A model generated the notes under the pieces. That model saw nothing but the letters and a program-made list of their open reading frames with translations, searched no databases and had not been told where the DNA came from. Below, one piece after another: positions 45,396-54,065 of a stretch of 64,000 nucleotides of DNA (positions are counted from its first letter, which is position 1; each line of letters starts with the position of its first letter). Source of the stretch: an uncultured Amphritea sp. (lineage in GTDB: Bacteria > Pseudomonadota > Gammaproteobacteria > Pseudomonadales > Balneatricaceae); the NCBI RefSeq assembly GCF_937127095.1, contig NZ_CAKZLP010000024.1, forward strand, positions 115,134 through 179,133. The letters run 5' to 3'. Both the position numbers and the translations under genes were made by a program.

Positions 45396-46379
45396 TTACT
45401 GGTTAGATGCTTCAGCAGCATCGATCAGATTCTGACCGATAGCATCAGCGAACTGCTTCCAGACCGGCTTCATAGCAGTTACCCATTTAGCACGATCTTC
45501 AGCACTGATTTCGATCACTTCAGAACGATTAGAGTCAATGATTGCCTGCTTATCTTCATTGTCTTTCTGAGCAGCAATGCTATTACCATAGGCAATCGAC
45601 TCATCCAGTGCCTTTTTCAGCTCAGAACGCAGATCTGCATCGAGACCGTTCCAAAACTCAGCAGAGGTCACAACCATGTAGTCGAGAACGCCGTGGTTAG
45701 ACTCAGTGATGTAAGGCTGAACTTCATAGAATTTTTTAGAAAAGATGTTAGACCAGGTATTTTCCTGTCCATCAATCGCTTTCGTTTGCAGCAGCGTAAA
45801 TACTTCAGAGAAAGGCTTTTTCAGCGGTACCGCATCAACCGCTTCAAACTGCGCCTGCAGCACATCAGAGGTCATAATACGGAACTTTTTACCACTCACA
45901 TCAGCAGGTACTTTAATCGGATTGCTGGCTGACAACTGCTTCATACCGTTGTGCAGATAACCCAGACCAACCAAGCCTTTTGACTCAAGTGATGTCAGCA
46001 TCTCCTGACCCACCGGGCCACTCTGGAAACGCTCTACCGCGGCCATATCCTTAAACAGGAACGGCAGGTCGAATAACTGCAGGCTATCAGTATATTTCTG
46101 GAACTTAGACAGCGCTGGCGCAGCCATCTGCACATCGCCCAGCAGCATCGCTTCAAGAACTTTGTTATCACCGAACAACTGTGAACTTGGGAAAACTTTG
46201 ACTTCAGCTTTGCCCGCCAGGCGTTCAGCCACCAGCTCAGCAAACTTAGTCGCCATCTGACCTTTTGGGGTATTTTCCGCCACTACATGTGAGAATTTGA
46301 TTTCAATGGGTGCGGCCATTGCAGACGTTGCACCAAGAGTCAGAGCCATTGCCGTAACGGCAGCAGATAATAAACGCAT
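45396..46379 (-). CDS. dctP: TRAP dicarboxylate-binding protein DctP
   Basis: This is the periplasmic solute-binding subunit of the C4-dicarboxylate TRAP transporter, 327 residues. The signal peptide ends at ATSAMA|A (about residue 22). The mature protein opens IEIKFSHVVAENTPKGQMATKFAELV. It has the substrate-salt-bridge region KKFRIMTSDVLQAQFEAV and the DctP segment DGQENTWSNIFSKKFYEVQPYIT. The start ATG has GGAG 7 bases upstream. A likely sigma-54 promoter lies 88-106 bases before it. Dicarboxylate binding follows from family and from the adjacent dctBD genes. Confidence 0.93.
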   Translation of the reverse strand: MRLLSAAVTAMALTLGATSAMAAPIEIKFSHVVAENTPKGQMATKFAELVAERLAGKAEVKVFPSSQLFGDNKVLEAMLLGDVQMAAPALSKFQKYTDSLQLFDLPFLFKDMAAVERFQSGPVGQEMLTSLESKGLVGLGYLHNGMKQLSASNPIKVPADVSGKKFRIMTSDVLQAQFEAVDAVPLKKPFSEVFTLLQTKAIDGQENTWSNIFSKKFYEVQPYITESNHGVLDYMVVTSAEFWNGLDADLRSELKKALDESIAYGNSIAAQKDNEDKQAIIDSNRSEVIEISAEDRAKWVTAMKPVWKQFADAIGQNLIDAAEASNQ

Positions 46380-46466
46380 TTTGCATCTCCAGTTTTTCTA
46401 ATTATTCAGGCGTTTTTTCGGGTCTAACAGCAGAACCCACGCTCAGTTATAAACTCAACAGAATAA

Positions 46467-46485
46467 TTGCAAAGTGCAGGCCAAA
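46467..46485 (-). promoter_or_regulatory. Candidate sigma-54 promoter of dctPQM
   Basis: The leftward strand reads TTTGGCCTGCACTTTGCAA. It has GG at -24 and GC at -12 separated by 10 bases and a TTGC end, the sigma-54 consensus. Transcription would begin near 46457, about 80 bases before the dctP ATG. The neighbouring dctD encodes a sigma-54 activator. Confidence 0.7.
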
Positions 46486-46581
46486 CCTTGAAATTTCTTG
46501 AGATTATTTTTTATCCACTTTAAAAACAAACAGTTAAAAAATACCTTCACAAAAACGAAAGCATCACTAATTAGCCAGTAC

Positions 46582-46597
46582 GGGTGGATGCCCACCC
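46582..46597. promoter_or_regulatory. Inverted repeat, possible DctD enhancer site 1
   Basis: A perfect 6-bp dyad, GGGTGG and CCACCC around ATGC, sits about 113 bases upstream of the sigma-54 promoter centre. It shares GGGkGGATnnCCACCCAA with the second site 34 bases further away, so the two are tandem copies on about three helical turns. No other regulator is implied by sequence. Confidence 0.5.
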
Positions 46598-46615
46598 AAA
46601 CAAACCAATACCCCG

Positions 46616-46631
46616 GGGGGGATTTCCACCC
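46616..46631. promoter_or_regulatory. Inverted repeat, possible DctD enhancer site 2
   Basis: This second copy is GGGGGG, ATTT, CCACCC, with one arm mismatch relative to site 1 and the same flanking CAA. Two adjacent dyads are the normal layout for cooperative binding of a NtrC/DctD-class activator. The G-run in the left arm makes the dyad imperfect. Confidence 0.42.
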
Positions 46632-46787
46632 AATACAGCAGCAAAGGCAGATATTCAGGTCTGACCGCCCCGGAACCCGCTGTCGCTATTAGTACTCAAA
46701 ATGCTGACATCGCTTGTCGCAACCTCCCTTGCACATAGGGTATATTAGTGACGAAACCAGAGTCGATAATCACCCGGATAATAAAAC

Positions 46788-48383
46788 ATGGCGATCCAAA
46801 CCAAAGTAAACCTGAGCCTGGCATTTGTTTTTTTAATCGTTCTTATCACATCAGTCTCAGTCATCTACCAAAGTGAAACCAATCTATCCTCCGACATTGC
46901 CCTGAAAAATACTCAGAACACCGCTGAAGCCTACTTCGATAGCATCAACATCATGATGCTGAGTGGCGCCATGGCAAACCGGCAGGCACTGCAGTCAAAG
47001 ATTCTCGGCAATAAGGAACTGACCGAAGCCCGCATTATTCGTGGTGAGGCGGTTACCTCAATGTATGGGGAAGGAACGCCTGACTCTCATATTCAGGACG
47101 ATCTGGATAAACGGGCGATGAACGGTGAAACCATTGCCATCGAACTGGATGATGAGAAAGGACACCGTATGACCGTTGTCCAGCCTATGCTCGCCAGCTC
47201 CGACTACAAAGGCACCAACTGCCTGTCCTGCCATCTGGTCGAAGAGGGTACAATTCTGGGCGCTGTCCGGGTCACCTACTCATTCGAAAATATCGATAAG
47301 CATATTTTTACCAATATACGTAATATTGCGCTGGTCGAACTGGCCATGTTTGTCATCGCACTGCTTCTCGTAGGCTGGATGATTCACCGCATCGTGCTTA
47401 AGCCTATCAACAAGATGAATGACATCATCCGCGATATTGAGCAAAACTCAGACCTTACCCAACAGCTGACTATCGACTCAAGTGACGAAATAGGGCAGAT
47501 GTCGACATCATTCAACAGCATGTTAAGAACCTTTCATGACAGCATCGAGCACGTAGTGCAATCGATTGCGATGCTGGGACAGTGCAGCCAGCAGATCACC
47601 GATGTCACCGAGATGGCTAACATCGGCACAGAAAAGCAGATCAGCCGTGCAGAAGCAGTGACCAACGCGATGATAGCGATGGACGGTGCGACGCAGAATG
47701 TTTCCGCCACTGCAGACGTTACGATCAAGGCCTCGGACAAAGCACTGCAGGAAACCCGTAGCGGTGTAGAGATCACCTCAGGCACGGTGAAAAAGATTGA
47801 AGCCCTGCAACAGCAGATCAAACACGCTACCGATGTGATTGTTCAACTGGAACAGCAAAGCTATAACATCGACGCAGTATTGAGCGTTATTCAGGATATC
47901 GCTGAGCAGACTAACCTCCTCGCGCTCAATGCCGCCATCGAGGCAGCCCGCGCAGGAGAACAGGGTCGCGGCTTCGCCGTGGTGGCTGATGAGGTGCGCA
48001 CGCTCTCACAGCGCACCCAGAACGCAACGGTTGAAATCAACGGCATTATCAACTCCCTGCAACAGAACGCTAAAGGGGCCGCCCAGGTGATGGGACAGGC
48101 CAGCGCTGCAACCGAGTCCAATGTGAAAGAGATTCAGGAGACATCCGTGGTTCTCTTTAACATTCAGAAAGAGATGGAAGCGATAGCGGAAACCAACCAC
48201 AGCATCTCTGAATCTGTGAAACAGAGCGGTGCTGCGACCCTGGAGATCGAAAGCGCAGTCAATGAGATTAATGAGGGCAGCGAACACGCCAAGGACCGGG
48301 TGATTCGTTTATCCTCTATCTCAGTGCAAATTAACACCCTGGCTGACGAACTGGAAAAACGTGCCCGACAGTTTAAGCTTTGA
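46788..48383 (+). CDS. Methyl-accepting chemotaxis protein with c-type heme motif
   Basis: This is a 531-residue chemoreceptor: helix 1 (about 8-28), a periplasmic domain, helix 2 (about 180-202), HAMP (about 200-255) and a signalling domain with hairpin tip [34 protein letters not shown]. The sensory domain contains NCLSCH, a CxxCH heme-c attachment site (Cys145, Cys148, His149) like those of heme-containing MCP and kinase sensors. It could sense redox state, oxygen or NO. A GGAT lies 9 bases before the ATG. It lies divergent from dctP and convergent with dctD. Confidence 0.88.
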   Translation: MAIQTKVNLSLAFVFLIVLITSVSVIYQSETNLSSDIALKNTQNTAEAYFDSINIMMLSGAMANRQALQSKILGNKELTEARIIRGEAVTSMYGEGTPDSHIQDDLDKRAMNGETIAIELDDEKGHRMTVVQPMLASSDYKGTNCLSCHLVEEGTILGAVRVTYSFENIDKHIFTNIRNIALVELAMFVIALLLVGWMIHRIVLKPINKMNDIIRDIEQNSDLTQQLTIDSSDEIGQMSTSFNSMLRTFHDSIEHVVQSIAMLGQCSQQITDVTEMANIGTEKQISRAEAVTNAMIAMDGATQNVSATADVTIKASDKALQETRSGVEITSGTVKKIEALQQQIKHATDVIVQLEQQSYNIDAVLSVIQDIAEQTNLLALNAAIEAARAGEQGRGFAVVADEVRTLSQRTQNATVEINGIINSLQQNAKGAAQVMGQASAATESNVKEIQETSVVLFNIQKEMEAIAETNHSISESVKQSGAATLEIESAVNEINEGSEHAKDRVIRLSSISVQINTLADELEKRARQFKL

Positions 48384-48396
48384 TTAACTGAAGCAA

Positions 48397-48430
48397 TAAA
48401 AACGGCGGCCAACAGGCCGCCGTTTTTTTA
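48397..48430. terminator. Bidirectional terminator between chemoreceptor and dctD
   Basis: AACGGCGGCC pairs with GGCCGCCGTT around AACA, with A-tract left and T-tract right. It follows the chemoreceptor stop by 14 bases and is 73 bases from the dctD stop on the other strand, so it can serve both. Confidence 0.9.
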
Positions 48431-48502
48431 TCTGCTATTTAAACGCTGTGACCTACAGTAGCTGTGCAAAGCGTTTATAAGGGCACTTATTAACGGCTCC
48501 CA

Positions 48503-49879
48503 CTACTTATAGTCTTTCTTATCCAGCCCGTATTTTTTCATTTTGTCATACAGCGTCTTGCGCGGCAGACCCAGCGTCTCCTGAGTCAGCTTCAACGAAC
48601 CGCTGTTGCGGGATAGCTCTTCCTCGAGCACCAGCTTTTCAAACTGTTCAACCTGATCAGGCAGGCTTCTGTGTGTCGAAGAGGTTGACTCTCCCACACC
48701 GACAACCTCGAAATTGTAGGCAGGCCCAAGCAACACGTAACGTTCAGCGATGTTACGCAGCTCACGGACATTGCCGGGCCAGTGATGTGCCACCAGCGCG
48801 CGGATATTTTCGGCACTCAGTTGCGGCACCTCTTTCTGATACTGAGCCGATGCGATCAGCGCAAAATGCTGAAACAGCATCGGGATATCTTCCCGCCGCT
48901 CTCTTAGGGGAGGGATTTCCAGACTGACAACATTCAGACGGTAGTAAAGGTCTTCGCGATAATCACCCCGTTCGCTCAGATCTTTCAGGTCAACCTTGGT
49001 GGCAGCAACCACCCGGATGTCGAGTGGGATCAGCTCATTAGAACCCAGCCGCTCAATTTTCCGCTCTTCGAGTACACGTAATAACTTAACCTGCAGGGAG
49101 AGCGACATACTCTCAATCTCATCAAGAAACAGAGTACCGCCGTTGGCATGTTCAAACTTGCCGATACGGCGACTTTTTGCATCGGTAAAAGCGCCCTTCT
49201 CATGGCCAAACAGTTCGCTTTCGATCAGGTGTTCCGGAACAGCACCACAGTTGATAGCAACAAAATTTTTCTCTCGGCGGTTACTGTGCTCATGGATATA
49301 ACGGGCCACCAGATCTTTACCGGAGCCCGTCTCTGCCTGGATCAGAATATCGGCCGGCGTATCTGCGATATGCTGGATCATGCCCCGCAGCTGCTGAATG
49401 CGCAGAGAGTTGCCGATAATACGCGGACCGATTCCGCCCTGAGCTTCCAGCGCTTTACGCAAGGTCCGGTTTTCCAATGTCAGCCGGCGTTTCTCTGCAG
49501 CCCGGCGCACAACATCATTCAGCAGTTCAGAGGAGAAAGGTTTCTCGATAAAATCATAGGCACCATCACGCATCGCACTCACCGCCATGGAGATATCGCC
49601 ATGTCCGGTGATCAGAATAACCGGCAGGTCAGTATCAATCGTCATGATACGCTGCATCAGCTCCAGGCCATCAATACCCGGCATGTTGATATCACTGACC
49701 ACCACTCCGGGCCAGTCCTGATTCAGTAGCGTCAGGGCCTTTTCTGCACACTCCGCCGTGAACACTTCATAGCCTGCCAACTCCAGTGTCTGAGCCGCCG
49801 CCAGCCGGATATGCTTTTCATCATCGACCAGCAGGATCTGATGGGGTTGACGTTGTTCAGCCGAAGTATCTGGATTCAT
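48503..49879 (-). CDS. dctD: C4-dicarboxylate response regulator DctD (sigma-54 activator)
   Basis: DctD activates sigma-54 RNA polymerase after phosphorylation by DctB. The 458 residues comprise a receiver domain (acceptor Asp63 in VVSDINMPG), the AAA+ domain with Walker A QAETGSGKD, loop GAFTDA, Walker B NGGTLFLDEIES, and a C-terminal Fis-type helix-turn-helix (LTQETLGLPRKTLYDKMKKYG). The sigma-54-contacting loop has Asp where the family consensus GAFTGA has Gly. dctB begins upstream on the same strand after a 31-base gap. Targets are inferred to be the repeats near dctP. Confidence 0.93.
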   Translation of the reverse strand: MNPDTSAEQRQPHQILLVDDEKHIRLAAAQTLELAGYEVFTAECAEKALTLLNQDWPGVVVSDINMPGIDGLELMQRIMTIDTDLPVILITGHGDISMAVSAMRDGAYDFIEKPFSSELLNDVVRRAAEKRRLTLENRTLRKALEAQGGIGPRIIGNSLRIQQLRGMIQHIADTPADILIQAETGSGKDLVARYIHEHSNRREKNFVAINCGAVPEHLIESELFGHEKGAFTDAKSRRIGKFEHANGGTLFLDEIESMSLSLQVKLLRVLEERKIERLGSNELIPLDIRVVAATKVDLKDLSERGDYREDLYYRLNVVSLEIPPLRERREDIPMLFQHFALIASAQYQKEVPQLSAENIRALVAHHWPGNVRELRNIAERYVLLGPAYNFEVVGVGESTSSTHRSLPDQVEQFEKLVLEEELSRNSGSLKLTQETLGLPRKTLYDKMKKYGLDKKDYK

Positions 49880-49910
49880 CAGTCGCTCTTACTCTGTGAA
49901 AAAGGTGCCA

Positions 49911-52157
49911 TCATTCTAACCCGACTACGCCGACAGACGCATCCGCTGTTGGCAGGTTGATGGTAAATACGGCCCCACCCAGAGGGTGATTAGCGACGCT
50001 CAGCTGACCATCCATCGACTCAATAATCCGATGGGATATCGACAAGCCCAGGCCCAGACCCTGCCCCGCTTTCTTGGTGGTATAAAAAGGCTCAAACACC
50101 TTACCCAGTTCAGACTGAGGAATACCCGGCCCATGATCCCGGAAGCAGATACTCAGACGATCGCCCTGCTGACTGTCAATACTGATCTCTATCCATTTTT
50201 CAGTACCCCCCTCCATCGCCTGCAGCGCATTACTGATAAGATTAACGACCACCTGCTCCAAGCGCAGCATATCCCCAAGAACAAAAACCTTATCCAGTTT
50301 ATCGGGCCACTCAATTTTGACATTCGCCCGATCCAGACGACCATACATGATAGACATAGCGCCATCGCGCACCGCTTTCAGGCTCACCAGAGCTGACTGA
50401 CCGGTGGTTTTGCGAGAAAACTCTTTCAGCGGTGCAATAATTTTCGCCATCCGCACGGTCAGCCCGCTGATCTCCTCAAGATTACTGCTGACCTGTTCAG
50501 TTTTGCCCAGCTTGAGAAACGAAAAGGCATTGTCAGCGTAACTACGAATGGCGGTCAACGGCTGGTTCAGCTCATGATTAATACCCGCAGACATCTGCCC
50601 GATAACCGCTAGTTTTGCGGTCTGGATCAGCTCATTCTGGGTATTTTTATGCTCCTGAACTTCCTGTAACAAGCGCTCATTCGCCCGGGTCAGATCCTGG
50701 GTTCGCTCAGACACCCGATGCTCCAGCTGATCCCGCGCCTCGCGCAGCTGCTCCTCATTCTCTTTGCGTTCGGTAATATCATGGATGGTAACGACAAAGC
50801 GGCTGGCACTGCTATCGGACATTCTGCCGATAATCAGTTCGACCGGGAACTGCGAGCCATCTGCACGCACACTGGAAACTTCCACCATCAGCTCGTTAGG
50901 CTGACCGGCATCTCCCTCATGGGAGATATGTTGCCAACACACCGCCCGGTCCTGATGGCCGATCAGCTTACTAAAATACTCCCCGGCAATAACGTCGGAG
51001 CGATAACCAAACAGTTTTTCTGCGGTGGGGTTAAACGACTCGATGATGCCATGGGAATCCAGGGTGATCAGACCCGCATGGGTGTTATCGATGATCGCCC
51101 TGACCCGGGCTTCACTGCGTTCCAGCGCCTGGGTCTGCTGGCGTTTAAAACGGGCCCGCTCACGGCCAATCCGGCGGCGCGCCAGCAACAGCAGGATAAG
51201 AAATACCAGTGCGCTATAGATAAACCCGACCAGTAGTGCATTATTCAGCACCCGCGTATCCACCGGCTTCAGATCCGCCAGAATCGATACATTGAATCCT
51301 GCTTCGGGCACGGTACGGGTCTGCTGCAGATACTGCCGCGCCTCAATGCCGTCCAGTGCTCCGTTATCGATCTTATCACCCTCCACCAGGGTAATAATCT
51401 CGCCCTCCCGAAGCGGCTTTCGCTCGACAATCGACAGCGATGTCAGCTCATGATCACCATAGCGCAGGCTGGAAACAATGCGCTGCAAATCAACCTGAGG
51501 CAACGGTTTCAGGGTGCGGAATTTCCACTCAGCACGTGTACTGATAAAGATAACGCCATCCTCATCGGTGACCAGAATATCGGTCAGCGGGTCACTCCAG
51601 TCGGTCTCAATATCATTGAGATCAATTTTAACAACGATAACTCCCAGAATAGTACCCCGGTATTCAACCGGATAGGAGAAGAAATACCCCCGTTTTTTTG
51701 AGGTTGTTCCCAGTGCAAAGTAATGACCAGGACGCCCCGCCACAGCATCGCGAAAATAGGGCCGGAATGAAAAGTTACGCCCGACAAATGTCTGTGGCTT
51801 CGACCAGTTACTGGCCGCAAGGGTCGTACCCTCGGTATCCATCAGATAGGTATCGGAAGCACCGATGGTATCGTTCACTTTTTCCAGATAGAGATTGGCC
51901 CCATGAATCCCCTCACTGCCCGGCATCAGCAGAAGATTGATCAGTTCTGAATGGGTGGAGAGTAGCTTAGGCAGATCTTTATAGCGATCCAGCTCCTGCT
52001 GCAGACTGAGAATATAACGATTCAGATCGGCAGACGCGCTGTGCTGCAAGTCATCAGTCGCCCGCGACCGGGTGATTGAAACCGTCTGGTAGATCACCAG
52101 AATAAACAACGCGGCCAATAACAGCATTAGCAGCAAACGAAGTCGTGTTCTTATCAC
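49911..52157 (-). CDS. dctB: C4-dicarboxylate sensor kinase DctB with PAS domain
   Basis: This is a 748-residue membrane kinase. Helix 1 (about 7-27) and helix 2 (about 307-326) enclose a dCache-type periplasmic sensor. A PAS domain follows (about 345-465; IIDNTHAGLITLDSHGIIESFNPTAEKLFGY), then a coiled coil (TRANERLLQEVQEHKN) and the His box INHELNQPLTAIRSYA. The ATPase has NLISNALQAM, DHGPGIPQ and GLGLGLSISHRIIES. Canonical DctB proteins have little between helix 2 and the kinase, so the PAS domain adds an internal input. Start is GTG with AGGAT 6 bases upstream. Confidence 0.9.
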   Translation of the reverse strand: MIRTRLRLLLMLLLAALFILVIYQTVSITRSRATDDLQHSASADLNRYILSLQQELDRYKDLPKLLSTHSELINLLLMPGSEGIHGANLYLEKVNDTIGASDTYLMDTEGTTLAASNWSKPQTFVGRNFSFRPYFRDAVAGRPGHYFALGTTSKKRGYFFSYPVEYRGTILGVIVVKIDLNDIETDWSDPLTDILVTDEDGVIFISTRAEWKFRTLKPLPQVDLQRIVSSLRYGDHELTSLSIVERKPLREGEIITLVEGDKIDNGALDGIEARQYLQQTRTVPEAGFNVSILADLKPVDTRVLNNALLVGFIYSALVFLILLLLARRRIGRERARFKRQQTQALERSEARVRAIIDNTHAGLITLDSHGIIESFNPTAEKLFGYRSDVIAGEYFSKLIGHQDRAVCWQHISHEGDAGQPNELMVEVSSVRADGSQFPVELIIGRMSDSSASRFVVTIHDITERKENEEQLREARDQLEHRVSERTQDLTRANERLLQEVQEHKNTQNELIQTAKLAVIGQMSAGINHELNQPLTAIRSYADNAFSFLKLGKTEQVSSNLEEISGLTVRMAKIIAPLKEFSRKTTGQSALVSLKAVRDGAMSIMYGRLDRANVKIEWPDKLDKVFVLGDMLRLEQVVVNLISNALQAMEGGTEKWIEISIDSQQGDRLSICFRDHGPGIPQSELGKVFEPFYTTKKAGQGLGLGLSISHRIIESMDGQLSVANHPLGGAVFTINLPTADASVGVVGLE

Positions 52158-52246
52158 TTAATATCCTGTAGCTAAATTACAAAAGATTGATGCTAACTAA
52201 TAAACAAAGATAAAAAAGTATAAAAAAACCCTACAACAAACAAATT

Positions 52247-52265
52247 CTTGTAATATAATTACAAG
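52247..52265. promoter_or_regulatory. Palindrome between dctB and pyk (possible operator)
   Basis: This is a perfect 8-bp inverted repeat, CTTGTAAT and ATTACAAG around ATA, in an AT-rich gap 90 bases upstream of the dctB start and 171 bases before pyk. It looks like an operator for a dimeric regulator, but no protein can be named. A weaker hairpin, CTATCTT and AAGATAG, stands at 52332-52352. Confidence 0.4.
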
Positions 52266-52435
52266 ATACTCATATAAGCACCACATACAGCTAACTGGTT
52301 ATACCCGATGCTTGAATTACTATTGTCTTCGCCCTATCTTTTTTCAAGATAGCTTATCGTTGAATAGATCTTACAATAGAAATCACATCTAAAGTCTAAC
52401 AGGTAAAACCCCACCGTCTACCGGATATCCAAATC

Positions 52436-53869
52436 ATGTTAAAACGCACTAAAATTGTTGCCACCCTGGGCCCTTCTACTGATAAACCAGGGGTTCTCGA
52501 CCAGATGATACGCTCCGGCGTCAATGTTGTTCGGCTCAATTTTTCCCACGGCAGCGCAGATGACCATCGCCGCCGCGCCCAGGAAGTGCGTGAAATCTCA
52601 ACCCGTCTGGCAATTCCGGTAGCCATCCTCGGCGACCTGCAGGGTCCTAAAATCCGCATCGCCCGCTTCAAAGAGGATAAAATCAGACTCGCAGTCGGCG
52701 ACCATTTTGCCCTCGACTCATCACTGGATACTAATGCCGGAGATCAGACCCAGGTCGGTATCGACTATAAAGCACTGCCAGGCGACAGCCTGCCCGGTGA
52801 TGTACTGCTGCTGGATGATGGTCGGGTGCAATTTAAAGTCATTGATGTTCAGGGAACCCGGATCAACTGCGAAGTAATCATCGGCGGCCCTCTGTCCAAC
52901 AACAAAGGTATCAACCGCCAGGGTGGTGGACTTTCTGCGGCAGCCCTCACAGACAAAGACAAACGGGACATTCTGGTCGCCAGCGATATCGATATGGATT
53001 ACGTCGCCGTCTCTTTTCCCCGAAGCTCTGCCGATCTGCATGAAGCTCGACAACTACTCGATGCGGCTGGCAGCAACGCCGAAATTATCGCTAAGGTCGA
53101 GCGGGCCGAAACCGTTAGCTCCACAGAAGCACTGGATGACATCATTCTCGCCTGTGACGGCGTCATGGTTGCCCGGGGAGACCTGGGGGTCGAGATCGGT
53201 GATGCAGAACTGATCGGGGTGCAAAAACACCTGATCAACCGGGCCAGAGAGCTGAATCGGGTAGTCATCACCGCCACTCAGATGATGGAAACCATGATTC
53301 AGAACCCGATGCCAACCCGGGCCGAAGTGTTTGATGTTGCCAACGCTATTCTCGATGGCACCGATGCAGTAATGCTCTCCGCTGAAACCGCTGCCGGTGA
53401 CTATCCGGTTGAAGTGGTACAAGCGATGACGAAGATCTGCCAGGGTGCGGAAAAGCATCAGCTATCCCGTCCGGCACCGACCAGCATCTCCCAGCAATGT
53501 GAACATTTTGATGAAACCATCGCCCGTTCAGCAATGTATACCGCCAATCATCTGGTTGGTGTTAAGGCGATAATCTGTCTCACCGAGTCCGGCTCTACCC
53601 CCCGCTGGATGTCGCGTATCCGTTCTGGCGTGCCAATCTATGCTCTCACCCGCAGTGAAAAATCGATGCGTCGCATGACACTGTTCCGCGGGGTTGAGCC
53701 GATGCTGTTCGATGCCACAGAGATCGACATCAACGATCTTAATAACCAGGTACTTGATCACCTCAAAGCGAAACGACTGCTTAACAGTGGTGACCTGGTA
53801 CTACTCACCCGGGGCGCGATCATTGGTAGTGGCAGCACCAACTCGATGCAGGTATTGCAGGTTCCCTGA
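52436..53869 (+). CDS. pyk: Pyruvate kinase
   Basis: Pyruvate kinase makes pyruvate and ATP from phosphoenolpyruvate. The 477 residues show the (beta/alpha)8 core with KIVATLGPSTDKP, RLNFSHGSADDH and the K+/Mg2+ site LGDLQGPKIRI. The B domain follows, then KVERAETVSS and the signature MVARGDLGVEIGD, VMLSAETAAGDYPVE, with the C-terminal allosteric domain from about residue 350. Length and sequence are closer to the PykA-type (AMP/sugar-phosphate-activated) enzyme. It is divergent from dctB and followed by a terminator. Confidence 0.95.
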   Translation: MLKRTKIVATLGPSTDKPGVLDQMIRSGVNVVRLNFSHGSADDHRRRAQEVREISTRLAIPVAILGDLQGPKIRIARFKEDKIRLAVGDHFALDSSLDTNAGDQTQVGIDYKALPGDSLPGDVLLLDDGRVQFKVIDVQGTRINCEVIIGGPLSNNKGINRQGGGLSAAALTDKDKRDILVASDIDMDYVAVSFPRSSADLHEARQLLDAAGSNAEIIAKVERAETVSSTEALDDIILACDGVMVARGDLGVEIGDAELIGVQKHLINRARELNRVVITATQMMETMIQNPMPTRAEVFDVANAILDGTDAVMLSAETAAGDYPVEVVQAMTKICQGAEKHQLSRPAPTSISQQCEHFDETIARSAMYTANHLVGVKAIICLTESGSTPRWMSRIRSGVPIYALTRSEKSMRRMTLFRGVEPMLFDATEIDINDLNNQVLDHLKAKRLLNSGDLVLLTRGAIIGSGSTNSMQVLQVP

Positions 53870-53921
53870 ACACACCAGCTGAAACGCTGACTTAAGCGCT
53901 TCAAAAGGTGCGGACACTCGT

Positions 53922-53964
53922 AACAAAAAAGGCCCGGAGACCACAGTTTCCGGGCTTTTTTGTT
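53922..53964 (+). terminator. Rho-independent terminator of pyk
   Basis: AACAAAAAAGGCCCGGA pairs with TCCGGGCTTTTTTGTT around a 10-base loop, ending in a T-run, 53 bases after the pyk stop. Confidence 0.88.
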
Positions 53965-54065
53965 GTCAGCCCCCGGCTGCAAAATTAACCGCTTTTTTAC
54001 AGGGTTATGTTTGGCCCATGCTGCGCTATAATAGCGCTCTTTTTCTCCGGTAAAGGTATCCTGAT

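Larger units (their letters stand above)
46380..46787. other. Regulatory gap between dctP and chemoreceptor gene
   Basis: These 408 bases carry the dctP sigma-54 promoter, the two inverted repeats and the promoter of the rightward chemoreceptor gene. A GTCGATAATC block (46762-46771) resembles the -10 box of a flagellar sigma-28 promoter, but the -35 box is poor. A 64-codon reading frame here overlaps the inverted repeats and is treated as chance. Confidence 0.6.

Noticed and set aside
46498..46692. 64-codon plus-strand frame in the dctP/chemoreceptor gap
   Set aside because: It overlaps the inverted repeats and sigma-54 region and has no ribosome site, so it is judged regulatory DNA.
49148..49729. 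193-codon plus-strand frame
   Set aside because: It is antisense to the AAA+ and receiver domains of dctD; a shadow frame.
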